64,000 bases of DNA from Cryobacterium sp. PH31-O1 (GCF_030063455.1 NZ_JASITB010000002.1:186001-250000); one strand, 5' to 3'. Counted from the stretch's first letter, positions 49,201 through 57,991 are shown. Program-made: numbers and translations. Notes: a model not told the origin generated them from the letters alone.

Positions 49201-49503
49201 TTAGCCGACGGCCGTGAAGATGTCGATGGAGCCAGACTTGAGCGTGACAATGGCACGCTTGGTGTCCTTGCGCTTGCCCATGCCGAACTTGGTGCGGCGC
49301 GTCTTGCCCACACGATTCAGGGTGTTGATCGAAGCGACCTGCACCTTGAAGATCGATTCGATCGCGAGCTTGATCTCCGTCTTGTTCGAACGGGGGTCAA
49401 CGATGAAGGTGTACTTGCCCTCGTCAATCAGGCCGTAGCTCTTCTCAGAGACAACCGGAGAGATGATGATGTCGCGGGGGTCCTTGTTGGTCGCGATAGT
49501 CAT
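49201..49503 (-). CDS. rplW: 50S ribosomal protein L23
   Basis: This exit-tunnel protein is the docking site for trigger factor and SRP. The 100-residue protein contains [20 protein letters not shown], the docking loop region EKSY, and [20 protein letters not shown]. The ATG at 49501-49503 overlaps the rplD stop by one base. Typical of bacterial L23. Confidence 0.97.
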   Translation of the reverse strand: MTIATNKDPRDIIISPVVSEKSYGLIDEGKYTFIVDPRSNKTEIKLAIESIFKVQVASINTLNRVGKTRRTKFGMGKRKDTKRAIVTLKSGSIDIFTAVG

Positions 49504-50153
49504 TATGCGGCCACCTCTTCCTTCTTGGTCTTGCTCTCCACGAACGCGTTGAACGCGCCGGTGGTGAAGACGATGTCATCGCTGACGAGCACGTCGTAGG
49601 CGTTGAGCTGATCCCACGAGAGGATGTGCACCGTCGGGATGTTGCGAATGCTGCGCAACGTGGTCTCGTCGGTACGCTCGAGAACGACCAGCACGTGCTT
49701 GCTCGTGGCGATCTGCGTGAGCAGCTCCAGGGCAACCTTCGTGTTGGGGGTCTCCGCCGTGAACAGTGCCTCGACGATGTGCAGGCGGCCACCGCGGGCG
49801 CGGTCGCTCAGTGCACCCTTGAGGGCTGCGGCGATCATCTTTTTCGGGGTGCGCTGGTCGTAGCTGCGCGGGGTCGGTCCGTGGACGATTCCACCACCGG
49901 TCATCTGGGGAGCGCGAATCGAGCCCTGACGAGCGCGACCGGTTCCTTTCTGCTTGAACGGCTTGCGGCCGGCACCGGAAACTTCTCCACGGCGCTTGAC
50001 CTTGCTCGTTCCCTGGCGTGCGGCAGCGAGCTGCGCGACAACGACCTGGTGGATGAGGGGAATGTTGGCGGGAACGTCGAAGAGCTCGTCGGGAAGCTCG
50101 GCAGAGCCTGCCTTCTTGCCCTTGGCGTCAATGATGTCGAGTGCTGTAGCCAT
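49503..50153 (-). CDS. rplD: 50S ribosomal protein L4
   Basis: L4 has a tunnel loop and in E. coli also represses the S10 operon. The 216-residue protein has the loop region [20 protein letters not shown] near residue 60, then [20 protein letters not shown]. No deletion is seen in the tunnel loop, so the macrolide-sensitive form is likely. The ATG at 50151-50153 lies five bases after the rplC stop. Confidence 0.97.
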   Translation of the reverse strand: MATALDIIDAKGKKAGSAELPDELFDVPANIPLIHQVVVAQLAAARQGTSKVKRRGEVSGAGRKPFKQKGTGRARQGSIRAPQMTGGGIVHGPTPRSYDQRTPKKMIAAALKGALSDRARGGRLHIVEALFTAETPNTKVALELLTQIATSKHVLVVLERTDETTLRSIRNIPTVHILSWDQLNAYDVLVSDDIVFTTGAFNAFVESKTKKEEVAA

Positions 50154-50158
50154 TATGA

Positions 50159-50818
50159 CTAGGCTCCCTTCACTGCGTTGCGAACGAATACGAGGCGGCC
50201 ACGAGCACCGGGAACGGCACCCTTGACGAGCATGAGGCCCTTGTCGGCGTCAATAGCGTGCACCTTGAGGTTCAGCACGGTAACGCGCTCGCCACCCATA
50301 CGACCGGCCATGCGCATGCCCTTGAAGACACGGCTCGGGGTCGAGGAAGCACCGATGGAACCGGGCTTGCGGTGGTTGCGGTGCGAACCGTGAGAGGAGG
50401 AGACGCCCTTGAAGTTGTGACGCTTCATAACACCGGCGAAACCCTTACCCTTGCTGGTGCCCATGACATCAACCTTGGTGCCGGCAGCGAAGACACCGTC
50501 AACGGTGAGCTCCTGGCCCAGGTTGTAGTCAGCGGCATCCGCGGTGCGGAGCTCGGTGATGTGGCGACGCGGCGTGACGCCAGCCTTGTCGAAGTGACCG
50601 GCAAGGGGCTTGTTGACCTTGCGCGGGTCGATGGGACCAGCGGCGATCTGAACGCCGTTGTAGCCGTCGACGGCCTTGGTGCGAATCTGCGTGACAACGT
50701 TCGGCGCGATCTCGATGACGGTAACGGGAACAAGCTTGTTGTTCTCGTCCCACACCTGGGTCATGCCGAGCTTCTTGCCGAGGAGACCCTTGGTGGTCTT
50801 GGTATCGGAGTAAGACAT
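50159..50818 (-). CDS. rplC: 50S ribosomal protein L3
   Basis: This early-assembly protein near the peptidyl-transferase centre has 219 residues. It opens with a short variable part, then [40 protein letters not shown] and [20 protein letters not shown], the conserved L3 loop. The ATG is at 50816-50818, eight bases after rpsJ. Confidence 0.97.
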   Translation of the reverse strand: MSYSDTKTTKGLLGKKLGMTQVWDENNKLVPVTVIEIAPNVVTQIRTKAVDGYNGVQIAAGPIDPRKVNKPLAGHFDKAGVTPRRHITELRTADAADYNLGQELTVDGVFAAGTKVDVMGTSKGKGFAGVMKRHNFKGVSSSHGSHRNHRKPGSIGASSTPSRVFKGMRMAGRMGGERVTVLNLKVHAIDADKGLMLVKGAVPGARGRLVFVRNAVKGA

Positions 50819-50826
50819 CGCGGGCC

Positions 50827-51135
50827 CTAGAGCTTGATCTCGATGTTGACGTCGGCCGGAAGGTCGAGGCGCATGAGCGAGTCGACAGCCTTCGGGGTCG
50901 GGTCAATGATGTCGATCAGACGCTTGTGGGTGCGCATTTCAAAGTGCTCCCGGCTGTCCTTGTACTTGTGAGGGGAACGGATGACACACACCACGTTCTT
51001 CTCGGTCGGAAGCGGCACCGGGCCGACGACTGTAGCGCCCGCACGGGTCACTGTGTCGACGATCTTGCGCGCCGAAATGTCGATGACCTCGTGGTCATAC
51101 GACTTAAGTCGAATGCGGATCTTTTGTCCCGCCAT
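50827..51135 (-). CDS. rpsJ: 30S ribosomal protein S10
   Basis: S10 is the first gene of the S10 operon; the protein also serves as a transcription antitermination factor (NusE). The 102-residue standard-length protein opens [20 protein letters not shown] and contains [20 protein letters not shown] and [20 protein letters not shown], ending DVNIEIKL. The ATG is at 51133-51135 with AGAGAG upstream. It is preceded by a 483-bp non-coding stretch holding the operon promoter. Confidence 0.97.
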   Translation of the reverse strand: MAGQKIRIRLKSYDHEVIDISARKIVDTVTRAGATVVGPVPLPTEKNVVCVIRSPHKYKDSREHFEMRTHKRLIDIIDPTPKAVDSLMRLDLPADVNIEIKL

Positions 51136-51218
51136 GTCGAACTCTCTCTCTGTCGAGGCGTCTTACAGACAACGGCACGATTTGCCGAGGTTGCATTGGA
51201 CGCCGTAGTAGCACTGCT

Positions 51219-51246
51219 GCTATTAGCACCACTGTTCATATGTCAA
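51219..51246 (-). promoter_or_regulatory. Candidate S10 operon promoter
   Basis: On minus, a perfect -35 TTGACA (complement of 51241-51246) is followed after 15 bases by TAATAG (51220-51225) as a possible -10. It lies about 85 bp upstream of rpsJ. The spacing is short, so the true -10 may be a neighbouring hexamer. Confidence 0.5.
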
Positions 51247-51562
51247 TTTCGATTTCGCGCCGAATAACCGACGCTCATCGTCAACGTCGACTCCCGGAAG
51301 CAGACTCTGGGGGACGGCACGGTTTTACCCACGCCGACCAGATCGTTGATTTATGCTGCGCTCTGCTCCCCGCGGCCTAGCCTGCAATCAGCACTTCTCG
51401 ACAAGTGTTCTTCGAAAGAGTGTGACGCGACTATGCACTGCCTGGCAGTGATTTCGGCGACGCGTAGCGCACGCCGAAAGTGTTGAACTAGAAGAGTCTG
51501 CCACACAGTTGCCATTACATGCAACCCGGGCGTGTCGCGCTCGGCGTGTCGCACGATATACG

Positions 51563-51600
51563 AGCGGATGCCTGCGGCCGGCCCGCCGCGGGCATCCGCT
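51563..51600. terminator. Hairpin made of an inverted pair of the AGCGGATGCC motif
   Basis: Arms AGCGGATGCC (51563-51572) and GGCATCCGCT (51591-51600) are exact complements, with an inner GCGGC/GCCGC stem. It lies 19 bp beyond the stop of the minus gene ending at 51619 and could terminate it. The arms are the genome-wide over-represented octamer in opposite orientations. Confidence 0.7.
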
Positions 51601-51618
51601 TTCGTACGATTGTCGCGG

Positions 51619-52062
51619 CTAGCCCTGGGTGATCCCGGCGGCCACGCGTGGGCTCTGGTCTGGGCAGCTCTTCACGGTGGATTCGGTGAGCACGCGCTGG
51701 GCCATAATCTGGCGGGATTGGTCTGACAAACCGGTGGTCGGGTATTCGGCGAGCACCTTGGTGATGATCTCGGGAATGCTGAGGGTGGCGTATTCCTTCA
51801 GGCTGTCGCAGACCAACACGCTGTAGACGCTGACGGTGCTGGCCACGATGTTGTCGAGAATCTGCTGCTCGGTCTGCGCGGTGGGCGACGGGGTCGGTGT
51901 GGTGATCGCGGTCGGGATCGGGGTCGGCGTCACCTCGGTGACAGCAGATTGGGCAGCGGGAGCGGATCCGGCCAGGCGCGGCACGATCACCACGGCGAGG
52001 ATACCAATCACAACGACGGCGATCAGCATCAGGATGCGCATTTCCAGTTTCGATATCTGCAT
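51619..52062 (-). CDS. Small single-pass membrane protein of unknown function
   Basis: This 147-residue protein has one N-terminal helix (MRILMLIAVVVIGILAVVIV), a Thr/Pro-rich linker (TPTPIPTAITTPTPSPTAQT) and an extracellular domain of about 80 residues containing two cysteines (LVCDSLKEYA and VKSCPDQSP). I do not recognise the family. The ATG at 52060-52062 was chosen; frames to 52119 or 52155 are open but begin inside the tuf terminator area. It sits alone between tuf and the S10 operon, a place usually without a gene, and reads in the same direction. Confidence 0.65.
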   Translation of the reverse strand: MQISKLEMRILMLIAVVVIGILAVVIVPRLAGSAPAAQSAVTEVTPTPIPTAITTPTPSPTAQTEQQILDNIVASTVSVYSVLVCDSLKEYATLSIPEIITKVLAEYPTTGLSDQSRQIMAQRVLTESTVKSCPDQSPRVAAGITQG

Positions 52063-52153
52063 GCGCAGACCATAACCGGATATCGCGATTCGCGCCCCGG
52101 GTAAGCGAGCAATCGTCATCCGCTTGAAATGTGCGGCAACGTACGCAGGGTGC

Positions 52154-52191
52154 AAAAAAGGGGGCCGGGCCCGAGGGCCCGACCCCCTTTT
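52154..52191 (-). terminator. Terminator of the str operon after tuf
   Basis: A stem GGGGG-C-CGGGCCC/GGGCCCG-A-CCCCC (52160-52187) is followed on minus by TTTTTTG. It lies 23 bp past the tuf stop and separates the str operon from the gene at 51619. Confidence 0.88.
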
Positions 52192-52213
52192 CAGAGATCG
52201 AAGTAGAAGAAGA

Positions 52214-53407
52214 CTACTTGATGATCTTGGTCACCGTGCCGGCGCCGACGGTGCGGCCACCTTCACGGATAGCGAAGCCGAGGCCCTCTTCCATGGCGAT
52301 CGGCTGAATCAGCGCGACAGTCAGGTCGGTGGTGTCGCCAGGCATGACCATCTCGGTGCCCTCGGGCAGCGTGATGACGCCGGTGACGTCCGTAGTGCGG
52401 AAGTAGAACTGCGGGCGGTAGTTCGCGTAGAACGGGTTGTGACGGCCACCCTCGTTCTTGCTGAGGATGTACGCGGTGCCCTCGAAGTCGGTGTGCGGCG
52501 TAACCGAACCCGGCTTGACGACGACCTGGCCGCGCTCAACGTCTTCGCGCTTGGTGCCACGAAGAAGAAGTCCACAGTTCTCGCCGGCCCAAGCCTCGTC
52601 GAGCTGCTTGTGGAACATCTCAATACCGGTAACCGTGGTCTTCTGCGTCGGGCGGATGCCGACGATCTCGATCTCGGAGTTGATCTTGAGGGTTCCACGC
52701 TCGGCGCGGCCCGTAACAACGGTGCCACGGCCGGTGATCGTGAAGACGTCCTCGATCGGCATCAAGAACGGCTTGTCCTTGTCGCGAATCGGGTCAGGAA
52801 TGAACTCGTCAACGGCCTTCATGAGCTCAAGGATGTTGGCGGTCCACTTCTCGTCGCCCTCAAGCGCCTTGAGTGCGGAAACCGCAACGACGGGGGCGTT
52901 GTCGCCATCGAAGCCCTGGCTGGAGAGAAGTTCACGAACTTCGAGCTCGACGAGCTCCATGATCTCTTCGTCATCAACCATGTCGGCCTTGTTCAACGCG
53001 ACGAGCAGGGTCGGAACGCCGACCTGCTTGGCGAGAAGAACGTGCTCACGGGTCTGAGCCATCGGGCCGTCAGTAGCGGCAACCACGAGGATTGCGCCGT
53101 CCATCTGAGCAGCACCGGTGATCATGTTCTTGATGTAGTCAGCGTGGCCCGGAGCATCGACGTGCGCATAGTGACGCTTGTCGGTCTCGTACTCAACATG
53201 CGAAATGTTGATCGTAATGCCGCGCTGGCGTTCTTCCGGAGCCGAGTCAATCGACGCGAAGTCGCGCTGAACGTTGATCTTGGACGGGAACTTATCGGCA
53301 AGAACCTTGGAGATCGCTGCAGTCAGCGTGGTCTTTCCGTGGTCAACGTGACCGATCGTTCCGATGTTTACGTGCGGCTTTGTCCGCTCGAACTTGGCCT
53401 TGGCCAC
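52214..53407 (-). CDS. tuf: Elongation factor Tu
   Basis: EF-Tu is the GTPase that carries aminoacyl-tRNA to the ribosome. The 397-residue protein has the P-loop [15 protein letters not shown] near residue 18, the switch region [40 protein letters not shown] (G3) and the G4 motif NKAD near residue 137, then domains II and III ending [11 protein letters not shown]. The GTG start is at 53405-53407 with GAGGA upstream. The last gene of rpsL-rpsG-fusA-tuf. Residues of the kirromycin-binding interface were not analysed. Confidence 0.98.
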   Translation of the reverse strand: MAKAKFERTKPHVNIGTIGHVDHGKTTLTAAISKVLADKFPSKINVQRDFASIDSAPEERQRGITINISHVEYETDKRHYAHVDAPGHADYIKNMITGAAQMDGAILVVAATDGPMAQTREHVLLAKQVGVPTLLVALNKADMVDDEEIMELVELEVRELLSSQGFDGDNAPVVAVSALKALEGDEKWTANILELMKAVDEFIPDPIRDKDKPFLMPIEDVFTITGRGTVVTGRAERGTLKINSEIEIVGIRPTQKTTVTGIEMFHKQLDEAWAGENCGLLLRGTKREDVERGQVVVKPGSVTPHTDFEGTAYILSKNEGGRHNPFYANYRPQFYFRTTDVTGVITLPEGTEMVMPGDTTDLTVALIQPIAMEEGLGFAIREGGRTVGAGTVTKIIK

Positions 53408-53500
53408 TGTGGGTCCTCCTCAGGACTCGCGTGCAAATTCACGGCCGCCGTTATGAGCGGCCGGTATGCGCTGGATGTGTCTACTTATGTTACTCGGGCC

Positions 53501-53536
53501 AGGTGGCCTAAGCGATTTCGGGCCCGAAGGCCACCT
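53501..53536. repeat. Hairpin between fusA and tuf
   Basis: Arms AGGTGGCC (53501-53508) and GGCCACCT (53529-53536) flank a 20-base loop that contains CGGGCCCG. It lies just after the fusA stop on the minus transcript. There is no T-run; a processing or partial-termination site that tunes tuf expression is possible. Confidence 0.6.
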
Positions 53537-53542
53537 TAGGGG

Positions 53543-55657
53543 TTATTCGCCCTTGTTTTTGTTGATGATCTCGTCGGCAACAGCCTTCGGGACCTCCGCA
53601 TAGCTCTCGAACGTCATCGAGTACACCGCACGGCCTGAGGTCTTCGACCGCAGGTCACCGATGTAGCCGAACATTTCCGACAGTGGAACGTGAGCGCGAA
53701 TTACCTTCACGCCCTGCGCATCCTCCATGGTCTGGATCTGCCCACGACGCGAGTTGAGGTCTCCGATTACGTCACCCATGTATTCCTCAGGGGTACGAAC
53801 TTCGACCGCCATCAGCGGCTCGAGCAGAACGGGGTTCGCCTTACGAACGGCTTCCTTGAAGCCCATCGAGCCGGCAATCTTGAAGGCCATCTCCGAAGAG
53901 TCGACGTCGTGCGCAGCGCCGTCAAGCAGGCTGGCTCGAACGCCCACCATCGGGTAGCCGGCCAGGATGCCTACGCGGAGCGCATCCTGAATTCCAGCAT
54001 CCACCGAGGGGATGTACTCGCGCGGGATACGGCCACCGGTGACCTTGTTGAGGAACTCGTACGACTTCTCAGCAGTGATTTCCATCGGCTCGATCGCGAT
54101 CTGAATCTTCGCGAACTGGCCGGATCCACCGGTCTGCTTCTTGTGCGTGTAGTCGTGACGCTCAACGGCCTTGCGGATCGTTTCGCGGTAGGCCACCTGG
54201 GGCTTGCCGACGTTCGCCTCAACGTTGAATTCACGCTTCATGCGGTCGACCAGGATGTCCAGGTGAAGTTCACCCATTCCCTTGATTACCGTCTGGCCAG
54301 TTTCCTGGTTCTGCTCGGTACGGAACGTGGGGTCTTCTTCGGCGAGCTTCTGAATGGCAAGGCCCAGCTTTTCCTGGTCCTGCTTGGTCTTGGGCTCGAT
54401 GGCGACCTCGATAACCGGGTCAGGGAATGTCATGGACTCGAGTACGACCTGGTTGTTCGGGTCGCACAGGGTGTCGCCCGTGGTGGTGTCCTTGAGGCCG
54501 ATGACCGCGTAGATGTGACCGGCGGTCACGAAGGCCACCGGGTTCTCCTTGTTGGCGTGCATCTGGAAGATCTTGCCGATGCGCTCTTTCTTGCCCTTGG
54601 TCGAGTTGATGACCTGGGCTCCGGAGTCGAGACGGCCCGAGTACACGCGCACGTAGGTGAGGCGACCGAAGAACGGGTGCACCGCAACCTTGAACGCGAG
54701 AGCCGTGAACGGCTCCTCGGCGTCGGGGTGACGCATGATGATCTTTTCTTCGTCGCGAACGTCGTGCGCCTCAATGGCTGCCACGTCGAGCGGAGTCGGA
54801 AGGTAGTCAACGACAGCGTCGAGCATCGGCTGAACGCCACGGTTCTTGAACGCAGAACCACAGAGAACCGGGTAGATCTCACTGTTGATGGTGAGCTTGC
54901 GGATGGCGCCCTTGATCTCGGCAACGCTCAGCTCTTCACCGGCGAAGTAGCGCTCCATGAGGTCGTCGTCGGTTTCGGCGACGGTCTCGAGCAGGAGCTT
55001 GCGGTACTCGGCAGCCTTCTCGACGAGGTCAGCGGGGATCTCTTCGATGGCGTACTTCGCACCCATCTCCACGTCACCCTTGGAGTCGCCGCGCCAGGTC
55101 AGCGCACGCATCTGAACGAGGTCAACGACACCCTCGAATTCAGACTCTGCACCGATCGGCAGCTGGATGACCAGCGGCTTCGCGCCGAGGCGCTTGATGA
55201 TGGTGTCGACCGTGAAGTAGAAGTCGGCGCCGAGCTTGTCCATCTTGTTGACGAAGCAAATGCGGGGCACGTCGTACTTGTCAGCCTGACGCCACACGGT
55301 TTCGGACTGGGGCTCAACGCCCTCCTTGCCGTCGAACACGGCAACGGCACCGTCGAGGACGCGGAGCGAACGCTCCACCTCCACGGTGAAGTCCACGTGT
55401 CCGGGGGTGTCGATGATGTTGATCTGGTTGTTGTCCCAGAAACACGTCGTCGCAGCGGAGGTGATCGTGATGCCACGTTCCTGCTCCTGCGCCATCCAGT
55501 CCATCGTCGAGGCGCCGTCGTGGGTCTCGCCGATCTTGTGGTTGACACCCGTGTAGAACAGGATGCGCTCAGTCGTGGTGGTCTTGCCAGCATCAATGTG
55601 AGCCATGATGCCGATATTGCGGACCTTACTCAGGTCGGTGAGCACGTCAAGTGCCAC
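53543..55657 (-). CDS. fusA: Elongation factor G
   Basis: EF-G is the GTPase that drives translocation and, with RRF, ribosome recycling. The 704-residue protein has the P-loop [19 protein letters not shown] near residue 19, [20 protein letters not shown], the G3 [20 protein letters not shown] and G4 NKMDK near residue 140, followed by domains II-V including [20 protein letters not shown]. The start GTG is at 55655-55657 with GGAGG upstream. The length is normal and the third gene of the str operon. Confidence 0.98.
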   Translation of the reverse strand: MALDVLTDLSKVRNIGIMAHIDAGKTTTTERILFYTGVNHKIGETHDGASTMDWMAQEQERGITITSAATTCFWDNNQINIIDTPGHVDFTVEVERSLRVLDGAVAVFDGKEGVEPQSETVWRQADKYDVPRICFVNKMDKLGADFYFTVDTIIKRLGAKPLVIQLPIGAESEFEGVVDLVQMRALTWRGDSKGDVEMGAKYAIEEIPADLVEKAAEYRKLLLETVAETDDDLMERYFAGEELSVAEIKGAIRKLTINSEIYPVLCGSAFKNRGVQPMLDAVVDYLPTPLDVAAIEAHDVRDEEKIIMRHPDAEEPFTALAFKVAVHPFFGRLTYVRVYSGRLDSGAQVINSTKGKKERIGKIFQMHANKENPVAFVTAGHIYAVIGLKDTTTGDTLCDPNNQVVLESMTFPDPVIEVAIEPKTKQDQEKLGLAIQKLAEEDPTFRTEQNQETGQTVIKGMGELHLDILVDRMKREFNVEANVGKPQVAYRETIRKAVERHDYTHKKQTGGSGQFAKIQIAIEPMEITAEKSYEFLNKVTGGRIPREYIPSVDAGIQDALRVGILAGYPMVGVRASLLDGAAHDVDSSEMAFKIAGSMGFKEAVRKANPVLLEPLMAVEVRTPEEYMGDVIGDLNSRRGQIQTMEDAQGVKVIRAHVPLSEMFGYIGDLRSKTSGRAVYSMTFESYAEVPKAVADEIINKNKGE

Positions 55658-55702
55658 GGGGGTCCTCCGGAAGGGTAGGGGTGGGGAGTGCGGAACAGGG
55701 CC

Positions 55703-55756
55703 GTAAGCATCCGCTTACCAGTGAGCAGGCGCGCGCAAAACGTGCACGCGCCTGCT
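55703..55756. repeat. Two hairpins between rpsG and fusA
   Basis: A perfect 6-bp hairpin GTAAGC-ATCC-GCTTAC spans 55703-55718. A second has arms AGCAGGCGCG (55724-55733) and CGCGCCTGCT (55747-55756) around a 13-base loop. They fill the 128-bp spacer of the str operon. No T-run follows, so attenuation or RNA processing is more likely than full termination. Confidence 0.7.
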
Positions 55757-55785
55757 TGGTGATCAGGAAAGCTCGATGGATCTAA

Positions 55786-56256
55786 CTACCAGCGGTAGTG
55801 AGCGAAGGCCTTGTTCGCTTCAGCCATCTTGTGAGTGTCTTCACGACGCTTGACAGCGGCACCGAGGCCGTTGCTCGCGTCGAGGATCTCGTTGGTGAGA
55901 CGCTCGGTCATGGTCTTCTCGCGACGGGCCTTGGCGTAGCTGGTCAACCAGCGAAGGGCCAGGGTGTTGGCGCGGTGCGGCTTGACTTCAACCGGAACCT
56001 GATATGTGGAACCACCGACGCGGCGCGAACGCACCTCGAGGGTCGGACGCACGTTGTCGAGTGCCTTCTTCAAGGTGACGACGGCATCGAGCTCGTTCTT
56101 GGCGGAGACTCCGGCGAGGGCATCGTAAACGATGCGCTCGGCGAGGCCCTTTTTGCCATCGAGAAGGATCTTGTTGACGAGCTGGCTGACGATGGGTGCA
56201 CCGTAAACCGGGTCGGCAATGACAGGGCGCTTGGGAGCGGGTCCTTTACGGGGCAT
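55786..56256 (-). CDS. rpsG: 30S ribosomal protein S7
   Basis: S7 nucleates the small-subunit head and is the feedback repressor of the str operon in E. coli. The 156-residue standard-length protein opens [20 protein letters not shown], has [20 protein letters not shown] and [20 protein letters not shown], and ends [20 protein letters not shown] then [10 protein letters not shown]. The ATG at 56254-56256 overlaps the rpsL stop by one base. Confidence 0.98.
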   Translation of the reverse strand: MPRKGPAPKRPVIADPVYGAPIVSQLVNKILLDGKKGLAERIVYDALAGVSAKNELDAVVTLKKALDNVRPTLEVRSRRVGGSTYQVPVEVKPHRANTLALRWLTSYAKARREKTMTERLTNEILDASNGLGAAVKRREDTHKMAEANKAFAHYRW

Positions 56257-56630
56257 TACTTCTTCTCCATCTTTGCGCCGTAGCGGCTACGTGCCTGCTT
56301 GCGGTTCTTGACGGCCTGGGTGTCCAGTGCGCCGCGAATGATTTTGTAACGCACACCGGGGAGGTCCTTAACACGGCCTCCGCGCACGAGCACCATGGAG
56401 TGCTCCTGCAGGTTGTGGCCCTCGCCGGGAATGTAGGCGGTGACCTCGGTGCCGTTGGAGAGCTTGACGCGGGCGACCTTGCGCAGAGCCGAGTTCGGCT
56501 TCTTCGGGGTGGTCGTGTAAACGCGGGTGCAAACGCCGCGCTGCTGCGGATTGGACTTCAGGGCGGGAGCCTTGGTCTTGGTGACCTTGGGGCTACGGCC
56601 CTTCCTGACCAACTGCTGAATGGTGGGCAC
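56256..56630 (-). CDS. rpsL: 30S ribosomal protein S12
   Basis: S12 is the decoding-centre protein and streptomycin target. The 124-residue protein has [20 protein letters not shown] and [20 protein letters not shown] then [17 protein letters not shown]. The lysines that mutate to give streptomycin resistance in other species (in TPKKPNS and GGRVKDLPG) are wild type here. The start GTG is at 56628-56630 with AAGGAG seven bases upstream. It is the first gene of the str operon, whose promoter must lie in the following gap; I could not place it confidently. Confidence 0.98.
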   Translation of the reverse strand: MPTIQQLVRKGRSPKVTKTKAPALKSNPQQRGVCTRVYTTTPKKPNSALRKVARVKLSNGTEVTAYIPGEGHNLQEHSMVLVRGGRVKDLPGVRYKIIRGALDTQAVKNRKQARSRYGAKMEKK

Positions 56631-56946
56631 TAATTACTCCTTGTTATTGCTGCACGGTGACAGCTTTGTGATGGTTAGCATTCGACCTTCGTCTTTCGAC
56701 TGAGGTCGAGTTCATCTGGACCCGCTTGAACTCACACGATTGCTCGTGGGAGTTTTGGTGGGTATGCCGTGGGGGCAAGGTCGAAGACCCGCCCTACATG
56801 TGTGGAATCTCGGCCTGTGCTCTCAAGAGGGCATAATTCAGGCGCACGACAAAGCGCACACCGGATAATTCTAGCCCGGCGGTGCCTGCCCGGTCAAATG
56901 GGTTGCGCCCCGCGACACCGGTGCCGACCGGCGTGCCCTTCGCCCC

Positions 56947-57005
56947 GTTCTCGTCTGCGCGCCCGGTTCTCGTCTGCGCGCCCCGGTTCTCGTCTGCGCG
57001 CCCCG
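56947..57005. repeat. Tandem 20-bp repeat, three copies
   Basis: Three head-to-tail copies of GTTCTCGTCTGCGCGCCCCG lie at 56947-56965 (one C shorter), 56966-56985 and 56986-57005. No spacers are present, so this is not a CRISPR array. Confidence 0.9.
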
Positions 57006-57043
57006 GCCTTTCGGACGGGGCCCGGCCTTTCGGACGGGGCCCG
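57006..57043. repeat. Tandem 19-bp repeat, two copies
   Basis: Two adjoining identical copies of GCCTTTCGGACGGGGCCCG (57006-57024 and 57025-57043). The second runs into the left block of the palindromic element, suggesting that slippage or local duplication copied the element's edge. Confidence 0.9.
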
Positions 57044-57101
57044 GGCCCCGTCCCTGGGCCCAGTTTATAAACTGGGCCCATGTTCATAGGGTGGGCCCGG
57101 T
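57032..57101. repeat. GGGCCC-rich palindromic element, copy 1 of direct pair
   Basis: The 22-bp palindrome (57032-57053, arms GGACGGGGCCC), two bases, then the 24-bp palindrome (57056-57079, arms GGGCCCAGTTTA), then ATGTTCATAGGGTGGGCCCG to 57101. Both palindromes recur exactly at 21671-21718, in swapped order. Confidence 0.92.
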
Positions 57102-57136
57102 GGCTTCAGCAGTCGACGCACCGCCCGTTCACGTGC

Positions 57137-57204
57137 ACGGGGCCCGGGCCCCGTCCCTGGGCCCGGTTTATAGACTGGGCCCATGTTCATAGGGTGGGCC
57201 CGGT
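57137..57204. repeat. GGGCCC-rich palindromic element, copy 2 of direct pair
   Basis: This 68-bp segment matches 57034-57101 at all but two positions; both differences fall in the TTTATA-centred palindrome (GGGCCCGGTTTATAGACTGG). It is separated from copy 1 by 35 bp of unique sequence and is in the same orientation. Confidence 0.92.
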
Positions 57205-57232
57205 CGAGAACAGAGTGGATGCCGCAGCTCGG

Positions 57233-57937
57233 CTAGGGATTGCGCGGCCAGAGCGGGGAGTCCAGGGTGCTCTCAAGGTCGGCGAGCAGGGCCTGCACCT
57301 GCGGCTCGACGAACTGCGCGATCGCCGCGAGCAGCCGCGGCCGCTCGCGCGTGAGCTGGGCACACACTCGAATCCCGACCTGGGTAGCGAAGTCGTCGGC
57401 GAGCTGCATTTCGGCCTTCAGGATGGCCTTCTCCTCGGGGCTGAGTGGCGGAAGCGGCTCGGCGGGTGCGAGTGGCTCGTTAACATCGGGCTTCACGGAG
57501 CGTCGGGGGGCTGGCTGCGGTTCGGGGGGCTGCTGGTCGGCGAGCTCGCTGAAGGTGAAGAGGTAGGGGGCATCCGCTGCCGGTTGGGGGTCTAGGTCGA
57601 GACCGCGAAACTCCGGGTCGAGCCCCTCGGCGGGCCGATAGGCCTGGGCGGATTCGCGCCGCTCACTCAGGTTGAGCTCGTGCGCGAGCATGGGCAGGTT
57701 TAGTTCGGTGTATTCGTCGACCGAGGCGTCGATCACAATCTTCATGCGCATCGACAGCGCATGCTGCACAACATGGGGCACGTCGACGGCCAGTCCGGCC
57801 GAGGCAATGATCGGCGATCCGAAGCACTGACGGCAGAGGCGGGACCGACCGCGGTGCGTCGCGGGGCGCCACCGGGTGATCCAACGCAGCCAGTTCTCAA
57901 CCTCGTGGTTGACGCGCGACTCGATGGACCTATCCAT
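57233..57937 (-). CDS. Uncharacterised 234-residue protein
   Basis: I do not recognise this family. It is soluble and Leu/Pro/Arg-rich, with a CxxC pair near residue 35 (RSRLCRQCFGSP). A central segment KIVIDASVDEYTELNLPMLA is followed by a Pro-rich low-complexity region (residues about 130-165). A helical C-terminal part follows (LSPEEKAILKAEMQLADDFA to FVEPQVQALLADLESTL). The ATG at 57935-57937 is the frame's first. Codon usage fits its neighbours. The single CxxC could bind metal or be redox-active, which is speculation. It lies on minus upstream of the repeats and may be a single-gene unit. Confidence 0.6.
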   Translation of the reverse strand: MDRSIESRVNHEVENWLRWITRWRPATHRGRSRLCRQCFGSPIIASAGLAVDVPHVVQHALSMRMKIVIDASVDEYTELNLPMLAHELNLSERRESAQAYRPAEGLDPEFRGLDLDPQPAADAPYLFTFSELADQQPPEPQPAPRRSVKPDVNEPLAPAEPLPPLSPEEKAILKAEMQLADDFATQVGIRVCAQLTRERPRLLAAIAQFVEPQVQALLADLESTLDSPLWPRNP

Positions 57938-57991
57938 AGTGCATAAGGGTACTCGTACGCGGTCACGCGTGGGATGGCAACGACGCGCGGG

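Larger units (their letters stand above)
51136..51618. other. 483-bp intergenic region upstream of the S10 operon
   Basis: I see no convincing gene here; a 67-codon minus frame at 51351-51554 lacks a ribosome site and any recognisable pattern. The region holds the candidate S10 promoter, a 15-bp palindrome CACTGCCTGGCAGTG at 51436-51450, an inverted repeat TTTCGGCG/CGCCGAAA at 51452-51479, and the terminator-like hairpin at 51563-51600. The long leader may carry S10-operon feedback control, but no specific L4-type leader could be recognised. Confidence 0.6.
56631..57232. other. 602-bp repeat-rich intergenic region upstream of rpsL
   Basis: There is no credible gene; small open frames on both strands are produced by the palindromes (they encode GPVYKLGP on either strand). 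The rpsL-proximal 200 bp should hold the str promoter. Beyond this lie a 20-bp tandem array, a 19-bp tandem pair and two copies of a 68-bp palindromic element (entries below). The minus-strand gene at 57233 ends just past the repeats. Confidence 0.85.

Noticed and set aside
51351-51554. 67-codon minus frame in the S10 leader
   Set aside because: No ribosome site, unusual composition and no recognisable family.
56947-57005. Possible CRISPR array
   Set aside because: The 20-bp units are contiguous, without spacers, and no cas gene is present.
57034-57204. Direct repeats as attachment sites or IS ends
   Set aside because: Only 35 bp of unique DNA lies between the copies, with no integrase or transposase.
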